Positions 6,445 to 12,015 of a stretch of 12,015 nt of DNA are shown here, piece by piece; positions within the stretch are counted from its first letter, which is position 1, and every line of letters begins with the position of its first letter. The DNA is from Oscillospiraceae bacterium. GTDB taxonomy: Bacteria > Bacillota > Clostridia > Oscillospirales > Acutalibacteraceae. The DNA lies in assembly GCA_029012165.1 (NCBI GenBank), contig JAQXLO010000205.1, positions 1-12,015 of the forward strand, given 5' to 3'. The position numbers were made by a program, and so were the translations under genes. A model generated the notes under the pieces. That model worked only from the letters and a program-made list of their open reading frames with translations, was not told the origin of the DNA and did not search any database.

Positions 6445-8070
6445 TCAATCGTACTTTCTCGCACCGATAAAGGAGATCGCCTCGCCGCAGGGCGTGACGG
6501 TTATGCCGTCCGTCTCGCTGTAGAAGGCGAAACAGCTCGTGTCCTCGAACACGGGGTAGAACACGCCCGTGCGGATGAGATAGGACTCCGCCTGCCGGCA
6601 CGCCTCCACCGCCGACGAAGCGGACGGGGCGCATTGCAAAGTGCGCATATAGCCTGCAAACTCCTCGTCCTGCATCCCGAACAGGCTGCCGTCCTCGGAG
6701 GTGTAACTGTACAAAGTCTGTACCGCCGAGGTGGACGGTGCCTTGACCGGCAGGAAAGCGACCTGATAGTCGCCGCTCTCCCGGGCAGTGCGCAGCTCCT
6801 CCTGGGTGCAGACCACGGTGGATGCCGCCACGGACACGCCGAAAATTTTCTGCCAGCGCTGGATCACTTTGCGCATGGCAACATCGTATTCCTCGGTACA
6901 CAGGATGGTCAGTTCCACACGGGAGGTTTCCAGCGCTTCCAGCGCAAACTGCATAAACAGCAGTGCCCTGTCCTTGCTCTGCTCCATAGGCGGTACATCC
7001 CCCGCCTCGTCCCGATAGCACACGCCGCTGATGCGGCAGGCGGAGGGGAGCATTCCCCGTGCCGCCGTTTTTTCCGGCATCTCCAGCGTATCCACGGAAA
7101 AGGCACTGCACAGCGCCATGCGCAGATAGGCGTTGGACACCGTTTCATCCTGACAGTTGAACGCCAGTCCCCAGACCGTATCGGCGATCTGCACCGTTTT
7201 GGCGTCTGCGGAAAGGTCGCCCACACACTCCTGCGCAATGGGGGCGGCGTCGTAAACGCCCTCATTGATGCGCCCGGGGTAGGAGCTTTCATCGGCGTTG
7301 AAGTAGAAGTACACACCGGCGGGAATGACCGCATTCTCCCCCACATAGTCCGGGTTGCGGCGCAGGAAAAGGTTGGACGTTTCGTTCCACTTGGAGAGAT
7401 AGAACGGTCCGTTGCACAGGGTGTAGGAAAGTCCCAGACCGTATTTGCCCTTGGTGGACTCAAAGAAGAAGCGGTTGCACGGCGCACAGATCGGCTGGCA
7501 GAGCATCGTCAGAAAATCGGCACTGGGACGGTTCAGGGTGATGACCAGCGTCTGCGCATCCGCCGCCTTGACCCCCAGCTCCAGCAGCGTGACCTCGCCG
7601 TCATGGATCTCCTGCGCATTGCGGATGGCGTAGAGCGTCTGCACACCGGGGGTGTTGGTCGATGCCGTGAAGATACGCTGAAAAGCGAACACAAAATCCT
7701 CCGCCGTCACGGGCAGCTCCAGATTTTTTTCACAGCCCTCGCCGTAGATGTACTTAAAATTTTTGATGATGTGCCACTTGGCGTCGGGGCGCAGGTGGAA
7801 AGTATAGGTCAGTCCGTCCTCGGACACGTCCATGCTCTGTGCCACACCGGGACGGATGGTGCCGTCCTCTCCCATGCGCACCAGCCCCTCGTACATACTG
7901 CTGACGACCATCGCCGTGTCCTTGTCGCCGCAGATCTGCGGGTCCAGACTTTTCGGCTCTGCCGTCAGCGGGTAGAAAAAGGAGCGGTCGGCGCTTTTGT
8001 CCGAACCGCAGGCGGAGAGCGTCCCCGCCAGCAGCAACAGGATCAGTAGTCCTGCAATCCATCGTTTCAT
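6445..8070 (-). CDS. Oligopeptide/solute-binding lipoprotein of ABC transporter (OppA-like, SBP_bac_5)
   Basis: A 541-aa extracytoplasmic binding protein of the peptide/nickel family. The signal peptide has MKR, a hydrophobic core (5-16) and a lipobox LSAC ending at C21, so it should be lipid-anchored outside the membrane. Family hallmarks are AEPKSLDPQI near the mature N-terminus, YEGLVRMGEDGTIRPGVAQSM, DGLTYTFHLRPDAKW, ITAEDFVFAFQRI-like text around 120-135, and CNGPFYLSKW mid-protein. Length is normal for OppA. Such proteins capture peptides for permease and ATPase partners, but none is encoded in the window, so it probably works with a transporter encoded elsewhere. It is unusually rich in cysteine: 17 beyond the lipobox. 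ATG 8070 has a GGAG site 8-9 nt upstream, and topB ends 17 bp before it, suggesting read-through transcription from topB. The ligand cannot be told from sequence. Confidence 0.92.
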   Translation of the reverse strand: MKRWIAGLLILLLLAGTLSACGSDKSADRSFFYPLTAEPKSLDPQICGDKDTAMVVSSMYEGLVRMGEDGTIRPGVAQSMDVSEDGLTYTFHLRPDAKWHIIKNFKYIYGEGCEKNLELPVTAEDFVFAFQRIFTASTNTPGVQTLYAIRNAQEIHDGEVTLLELGVKAADAQTLVITLNRPSADFLTMLCQPICAPCNRFFFESTKGKYGLGLSYTLCNGPFYLSKWNETSNLFLRRNPDYVGENAVIPAGVYFYFNADESSYPGRINEGVYDAAPIAQECVGDLSADAKTVQIADTVWGLAFNCQDETVSNAYLRMALCSAFSVDTLEMPEKTAARGMLPSACRISGVCYRDEAGDVPPMEQSKDRALLFMQFALEALETSRVELTILCTEEYDVAMRKVIQRWQKIFGVSVAASTVVCTQEELRTARESGDYQVAFLPVKAPSTSAVQTLYSYTSEDGSLFGMQDEEFAGYMRTLQCAPSASSAVEACRQAESYLIRTGVFYPVFEDTSCFAFYSETDGITVTPCGEAISFIGARKYD

Positions 8071-8087
8071 AGTCTATTCTCCGGAAG

Positions 8088-10262
8088 TTATTTGTTCTCT
8101 TGCATCCATTTTGCCAGCTGATCCGCCAGCGCACCGGCGCCTGCGGACTGGGTTTGCTGGGACTGCAAGTATTTCTGCACGTCCCGTTTTCCGGCGCCGG
8201 CGGATTTTCGGCGCTGCTCAAAGTCGGACAGCTTCTCCCGATAGCCGCACACGCAGGTGAACATCTGCTTGTCCCCCTCGCCGCGCATCTCCAGCTTTTT
8301 GTGGCAGTTGGGACAGCGGGCGTTGGTGGTGCGGGAAATGGAGCGACGGTAGCCGCACTCCCTGTCGGGGCACACATACATTCTGCCCTTTTTGCCGACC
8401 ACATCCAAAAGATATTTGCCGCAGTCGGGACATTTTTCCCGTGTGACATTGTCGTGGGTAAAGACTGCATCCGAGGCGATCACGGCGCTGACCAGCTTGG
8501 AGGCGTAGTCACGCATCTCCTCGATGAATACATCGTCCCGTGCCTGTCCTCGGGCGATCTTTTGCAGCTGCTGCTCCCATTTGGCCGTCAGCTCCGCCGA
8601 TTTCAGATCCGGCGGCACGATGCGCACCAGCTGTCTGCCCTTGGAGGTGGGGTGGATCTCCTTGCCCTTGCGCTCGATGCAGAAGGAATCAAACAGCTTT
8701 TCGATGATGTCTGCCCTCGTTGCAGGGGTACCCAAACCGCTCGTCTGCGCCAAAACGGAACGCAGCTGACTGTCCTCCACCTGCCCCGTGGGGTTCTCCA
8801 TGGCGCTGAGCAGTGTCGCCTCCGTGTAGCGGGCAGGCGGCTTGGTCTTGCCCTCTTTGACACGGACGCTCTGTACAAACACCGTCTGTCCCTGCGTCAG
8901 CGGCGGCAGCTCCTGCGCACGCTGTTCCTCCTCTGTCTCCTCCTCGTCCACCGCCATGCCGTAGACGGCTTTCCAGCCCGCCGTGCGGGTGGTCGTGCCG
9001 CAGGCGGTGAACCGGTGCTTTTCCACGGACAGCGTAACCTTGACCTCCTCGTATTCATACGCCGGGCTCAGCACCGCCAAAAAACGCTTGACGACCAGAT
9101 CGTAGATATTGCGCTCCTCGTGGGACAGAGCAGACAGATTCACATACTGCTCCGTCGGGATGATGGCGTGGTGATCGGTCACCTTTTGGTTATTGACGAT
9201 ATATTTTACCGACAGCGGCTTTTGCCGCAGAATCCTCTGCGCCGCCTCCTTGTAGGGTCCCACGGCGATGGCACGCAGCCGCTCCGGGAGCGTCGGCACC
9301 ACATCGTCGGTGATATAGCGGGAATCCGTGCGGGGATAGGTCAAAAGCTTGTGCGTCTCATACAGGCTCTGCATCAGGGACAGCGTCTGCTTCGCCGAGT
9401 AGGCATATTTGCGGTTGGCGTCCCTTTGCAGCTCCGTCAGGTCATACGCCGCCGGAGGGGCTTTGTGCTTGTATTCCCGCTGCACGGATACCAGCGTCGC
9501 CTTTTTCTGCTGCACGGCACGGGCGATGCTCTCCGCCTTGTCCCGCTCGAACAGGCGGGGATTGTTGTTCTTGTCCCGATAGACGGCACGGAAGGCGCCG
9601 AACTCCGCCCACACATTGTAGTACGGCTTCGGGACAAATTTTTCAATCTCCTCCTCCCGCCGCACGATCATGGCGAGGGTCGGCGTCTGCACTCTGCCCG
9701 CCGCCAGCTGGGCGTTGTGCTTGCACGTCAGCGCCCGGGTCACATTCAGCCCCACCAGCCAGTCCGCCTCACTGCGGGCTTTGGCGGAGCGGAACAGATT
9801 GTCGTACTCCGAGGCGCTCTTCAGGTTGGCAAAGCCCTGCCGAATGGAGGCGTCCGTCTGCGAGGAGATCCAAAGGCGCTGCGTCTTGCCCTTCCAGCCG
9901 GCCTTCTGCATGATCCACCGTGCCACCAGCTCCCCCTCCCGTCCCGCATCGGTGGCGATGACGAGGGAGTCTATATCGGGGCGGCGCATCAGTGCGGACA
10001 CCGCCTTGAACTGGGCGGAAGTCTGCTTGATGACCACCAGCTGCATCTTTTTCGGCAGCATGGGCAGATCCTCCATGCGCCAGGACTGATACTTTTTGTC
10101 ATACATCTCCGGGTCGGCCAGCGTGACCAGATGCCCCAGTGCCCAAGTGATGATATATTTCGAGCCGAGAATGCAGCCGTTGCCGTTCTGCTTGCAGCCC
10201 AGCACACGGGCAATGTCCCGTGCGACGGACGGCTTCTCGGTCAGCACCAAAATTTTACCCAT
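8088..10262 (-). CDS. topB: DNA topoisomerase III (type IA), with two C-terminal zinc ribbons
   Basis: A 724-aa type IA topoisomerase that cuts and passes single DNA strands, resolving recombination and replication intermediates. The N-terminal Toprim domain shows LTEKPSVAR with E9 and the metal motif DAGREGE (105-111). The active-site tyrosine is Y309 in LLTYPRTDSRYI. GRVQTPTLAMIV (189-200) and TRADIIEKL (515-523) are further family blocks. The C-terminus carries two zinc ribbons (C611/C614/C631/C636 and C650/C653/C670/C672), then a charged, low-complexity tail. TopB enzymes of this size also occur on conjugative elements, but no relaxase, integrase or T4SS gene is nearby, so a chromosomal copy is more likely. 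ATG 10262 was chosen over GTG 10295: AGGAAAGGGG lies 7 nt upstream of the ATG, and the GTG falls inside a repeat. The repeat lies directly against this ribosome site. Confidence 0.95.
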   Translation of the reverse strand: MGKILVLTEKPSVARDIARVLGCKQNGNGCILGSKYIITWALGHLVTLADPEMYDKKYQSWRMEDLPMLPKKMQLVVIKQTSAQFKAVSALMRRPDIDSLVIATDAGREGELVARWIMQKAGWKGKTQRLWISSQTDASIRQGFANLKSASEYDNLFRSAKARSEADWLVGLNVTRALTCKHNAQLAAGRVQTPTLAMIVRREEEIEKFVPKPYYNVWAEFGAFRAVYRDKNNNPRLFERDKAESIARAVQQKKATLVSVQREYKHKAPPAAYDLTELQRDANRKYAYSAKQTLSLMQSLYETHKLLTYPRTDSRYITDDVVPTLPERLRAIAVGPYKEAAQRILRQKPLSVKYIVNNQKVTDHHAIIPTEQYVNLSALSHEERNIYDLVVKRFLAVLSPAYEYEEVKVTLSVEKHRFTACGTTTRTAGWKAVYGMAVDEEETEEEQRAQELPPLTQGQTVFVQSVRVKEGKTKPPARYTEATLLSAMENPTGQVEDSQLRSVLAQTSGLGTPATRADIIEKLFDSFCIERKGKEIHPTSKGRQLVRIVPPDLKSAELTAKWEQQLQKIARGQARDDVFIEEMRDYASKLVSAVIASDAVFTHDNVTREKCPDCGKYLLDVVGKKGRMYVCPDRECGYRRSISRTTNARCPNCHKKLEMRGEGDKQMFTCVCGYREKLSDFEQRRKSAGAGKRDVQKYLQSQQTQSAGAGALADQLAKWMQENK

Positions 10263-10269
10263 CGTTGTA

Positions 10270-10279
10270 CCCCTTTCCT
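10270..10279 (-). promoter_or_regulatory. Ribosome binding site of topB, directly abutting the repeat element
   Basis: The minus strand AGGAAAGGGG ends 7 nt before ATG 10262. The terminal inverted repeat begins at the very next base (10280), so folding of the element could influence access to this site. Confidence 0.7.
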
Positions 10280-10297
10280 GAAGGCAACACCGCACAA
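10280..10297 (+). repeat. Left terminal inverted repeat of the palindromic element
   Basis: 18 bp, GAAGGCAACACCGCACAA, identical to the reverse complement of 10428-10445. The match stops at 10279 (t, against c in the other arm), which defines the outer edge. Confidence 0.9.
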
Positions 10298-10427
10298 ATT
10301 GCGGCGCACGCCTTGCTCGAATCTTGTTCCGTCAGCTTGCACGAAAACCCTTGAGTTGCGTCAGCAAATCGGCGGTCTTTTCATGCAACCTGACGAAAAA
10401 TCTTGCTTCGCAATCCGCACACCCCGA

Positions 10428-10445
10428 TTGTGCGGTGTTGCCTTC
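10428..10445 (-). repeat. Right terminal inverted repeat of the palindromic element
   Basis: 18-bp perfect inverted copy of 10280-10297. Its outer edge is separated by a single base from the TAA stop codon (10447-10449) of the upstream kinase-like gene. Confidence 0.9.
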
Positions 10446-10446
10446 G

Positions 10447-12015
10447 TTATCCGCCGGAGTCATCCGCCAGCGGAAACCGCAGGATGATCTGCAAAATATC
10501 CTGCCGGCAGGTATAGCGGAACGTGCCGCCCTGCAGCTCCGTAAACACCTTGGCGGTCGGCAGTCCCATGCCGCCGTCCGAGGCAAAGGCATCCGTTCCC
10601 TCCATGGACTTCGGCCGCACACAGCCCCGGAAGGAAAGCACTGCCTGTCCGTGGACATACTTTGCGTGCAGGAACACCCGTGTTCCCGGAACGGCCTTTT
10701 GCAAAAACAGGTTCAGAATGCCGTCGAAAATGTACCACATAAACTGTCCGTCCGCATAAAACGAAGCTTCCTGCGGCGGATGCTCGGTGACCAGCTCCAT
10801 ATCCTTTTCCGCAAACAGCCCGCCGTATTCGCCGCCGATCATATCCAGCATCATCCCCACCTGCGTCGGCACGGGGTCGCCCTCCAAATTGCCGGTGGTC
10901 GCTTTGGAGATGCGGATCATGTCCTCAATGGTCTTTTTGATATCGCAGGACAGGGCATTGATCTCGTCGATACAGTGTGCTTGCTCCTGCTCTGTCAGCG
11001 TGCCGCTCTCCAGCTTTTCCACATTTTGCGCCACAGCAGACAGGGGCACCCGCAGTCCGTCGGTAATGCCGTTGATGAGCTTTGTGCTGAAGCTTTCGTT
11101 GATATACCGCTTCTCCATCTCTGCGTTGGCACTGCGGCTGAGGAAGTTGATGTTTTCGGCGTACTGTTTCGTCTCTCCCGTCAGGTTCTCCGTCGGAATA
11201 TAGCCGCTCCCTTTCCGGACGATGCGATGGGTGCCGTTGAGCCAGACGGCAACATCCTTGCCGACGAAATAGATCAGCAGCAACAGAACGGCCGTAATCG
11301 CCATATCGCACAAAAGCAGACGGAACGGACTGCTGTTGCCGTTGATGATCCACATGGTCAGGATAACCTCCAGCGCCGTCAGCAGCGTCAGGAAGATCTG
11401 CATCCCCTCAAAGTTGCGCATACGCAGCACCTTGTACACCAGAGAATAGTGCCACCATGTCGGCGCCTTCATGCGCACACCCGCCGTGGAGAGAAACGCC
11501 AGAAGCAAAACCGCCAGCACCAGCGCCGTCAGCACCGCCACGATCACTGCGCCGTACATCTCGAAGCGGATATCGTCCCATGTGGGAAAGAACGCCGCCG
11601 ATTCGCCGTGGGTGTCAAACCAGTTTGCCAAGCTGTCCAGCCTGCCCGCCAGCGCACGGAATCCCTTTTTTTCCATCAGTTCAAACGCCTGAACGGAAAT
11701 GGGAATGAAAACAAAGGCGAGGATATACAGCGGCACCCGGTCGATCAGGCGCACCGCACGTTTTTCGCCATCGATGCGGCTCCCCGAGAAGCGGAACAGG
11801 TAGTAGGCAAAAAGCCCCTCCATCGCCGCAGAGAGCGGCAGTAAAGCGACCACGACATACCGCAGGATCCCCGTATAGTGGAAAAAGCGCTCCACCCGCC
11901 AATAGTCATCGTGCACCTCCAAGTCCTTGCGCACGTGCGCCTCAAAGGTCAGCGTGTCCTTGGCATATGCATCGTCCACCAGATAGCGGTTGGTCAGACG
12001 GTTCAGAAAGTCCTT
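10447..12015 (-). CDS. Membrane sensor histidine-kinase-like protein with degenerate H and N boxes, 5' end outside window
   Basis: 522 residues are visible; the frame is open to the window edge, so the start lies outside (GTG 11979 is possible but unsupported). Fragment numbering: predicted membrane helices near 48-74, 95-113, 154-177, 207-224 and 231-252, then a cytoplasmic helical linker, a DHp-like region (about 300-375) and an ATPase-like domain (about 385-515). The fold is recognisable from SKATTGNLE, YADGQFMWYIFDG, PGTRVFL and GGMGLPTAKVFTELQGGTF, which resemble clostridial sensor kinases. However, the expected H-box reads ITDGLRVPL, with D319 where the phospho-accepting His should be and G next to it. 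The N-box reads DGILNLFLQKA, lacking both usual Asn positions. The segment between N-box and G2 is shortened, with no clear G1 motif, while the G2 glycines remain. It may be a pseudokinase or sensor scaffold. It precedes topB; no partner regulator is visible on its 3' side. Confidence 0.82.
   Translation of the reverse strand, partial: KDFLNRLTNRYLVDDAYAKDTLTFEAHVRKDLEVHDDYWRVERFFHYTGILRYVVVALLPLSAAMEGLFAYYLFRFSGSRIDGEKRAVRLIDRVPLYILAFVFIPISVQAFELMEKKGFRALAGRLDSLANWFDTHGESAAFFPTWDDIRFEMYGAVIVAVLTALVLAVLLLAFLSTAGVRMKAPTWWHYSLVYKVLRMRNFEGMQIFLTLLTALEVILTMWIINGNSSPFRLLLCDMAITAVLLLLIYFVGKDVAVWLNGTHRIVRKGSGYIPTENLTGETKQYAENINFLSRSANAEMEKRYINESFSTKLINGITDGLRVPLSAVAQNVEKLESGTLTEQEQAHCIDEINALSCDIKKTIEDMIRISKATTGNLEGDPVPTQVGMMLDMIGGEYGGLFAEKDMELVTEHPPQEASFYADGQFMWYIFDGILNLFLQKAVPGTRVFLHAKYVHGQAVLSFRGCVRPKSMEGTDAFASDGGMGLPTAKVFTELQGGTFRYTCRQDILQIILRFPLADDSGG

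Larger units (their letters stand above)
10280..10445. mobile_element. 166-bp palindromic MITE-like repeat element
   Basis: The two ends are perfect 18-bp inverted repeats (GAAGGCAACACCGCACAA at 10280-10297, and its reverse complement at 10428-10445). Further inward a second arm pair, 10327-10348 against 10377-10398, matches at 18 of 22 positions, and the centre holds a TTGC-GTCA-GCAA hairpin (10356-10367). The whole unit can fold into one long imperfect stem. Each end can also form its own hairpin: CCGCA-CAAAT-TGCGG (10290-10304) and CCGCACA-CCCCGAT-TGTGCGG (10415-10435). It has no plausible gene. This is the structure expected of a non-autonomous miniature transposon or a dispersed intergenic palindrome. 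I see no clear target-site duplication and no second copy in the window, so mobility is inferred, not shown. Confidence 0.7.

Noticed and set aside
6444..6464. VanZ-like protein starting at GTG 6464
   Set aside because: No ribosome site precedes it, and the added residues MRESTID are not typical of the family.
7465..7505. CxxxCxxC spacing in the binding protein as a radical SAM or iron-sulfur site
   Set aside because: The protein is an exported solute-binding lipoprotein with no SAM-enzyme fold; the spacing is most likely coincidental.
6265..8049. Plus-strand open frame of 594 codons opposite the binding-protein gene
   Set aside because: Antisense shadow of a clear OppA-like gene; no family motif.
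8088..10262. topB as a sign of an integrative conjugative element
   Set aside because: No relaxase, coupling protein, T4SS, integrase or attachment site is present, and neighbours are housekeeping or envelope genes.
10263..10295. Longer TopB starting at GTG 10295
   Set aside because: The extension lies in the repeat end and the ribosome site; the ATG at 10262 has a well-spaced site and begins with the conserved MGKILVLTEKPS.
8100..10487. Plus-strand open frame of 795 codons opposite topB
   Set aside because: It mirrors topB and the repeat, has His/Arg/Gly/Leu-rich text without a domain, and arises from GC-rich third positions of the real gene.
10324..11844. Plus-strand open frame of 506 codons opposite the kinase-like gene
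   Set aside because: Begins inside the palindromic repeat and mirrors the kinase gene; no recognisable domain.

Overview
All protein-coding genes in this window lie on the minus strand, so the window reads right to left (12015 to 1). It carries nine complete or partial genes packed almost end to end. Strong AGGAGG-type ribosome sites, GC-rich third codon positions, a VanZ-family protein, a BceR-like regulator and a lipoprotein oligopeptide-binding protein point to a GC-rich anaerobic Firmicute. Class Clostridia, probably an Oscillospiraceae/Ruminococcaceae-type gut organism, is my best guess. The placement is an inference from protein style; the window has no rRNA or other marker that fixes it.

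Right block (12015-8088): the 3' part of a multi-pass membrane histidine-kinase-like protein whose H-box and N-box residues are substituted, so it may be a pseudokinase. Next comes a 166-bp palindromic, MITE-like repeat with 18-bp terminal inverted repeats, and then topB (DNA topoisomerase III with two C-terminal zinc ribbons). The repeat fills the whole gap between the kinase stop codon and the topB Shine-Dalgarno sequence.

Middle block (8087-5979): an orphan, cysteine-rich, OppA-type substrate-binding lipoprotein, followed 1 bp later by a VanZ-like membrane protein. No permease or ATPase genes accompany the binding protein here.

Left block (5913-1): archaeal-type cofactor-independent phosphoglycerate mutase (apgM), a SorE-like zinc-dependent alcohol/sugar-phosphate dehydrogenase, a compact dihydrolipoamide-dehydrogenase-like flavoprotein, a nitroreductase, a CCA-adding-type nucleotidyltransferase with an HD domain, and the receiver domain of a BceR/GraR-like response regulator cut by the window edge. 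Junctions are +12 bp, ATGA overlap, ATGA overlap, 3 bp and TGATG overlap. This block is therefore very likely one transcript with translational coupling, mixing carbon/redox enzymes with tRNA maintenance and signalling.

I see no tRNA, rRNA, CRISPR array, integrase or phage gene. No gap without a gene exceeds 300 bp; the largest is the 184-bp one holding the repeat. I do not see a clearly new multi-gene system. The strongest leads are the palindromic element, the degenerate kinase, and the coupled redox/tRNA operon.
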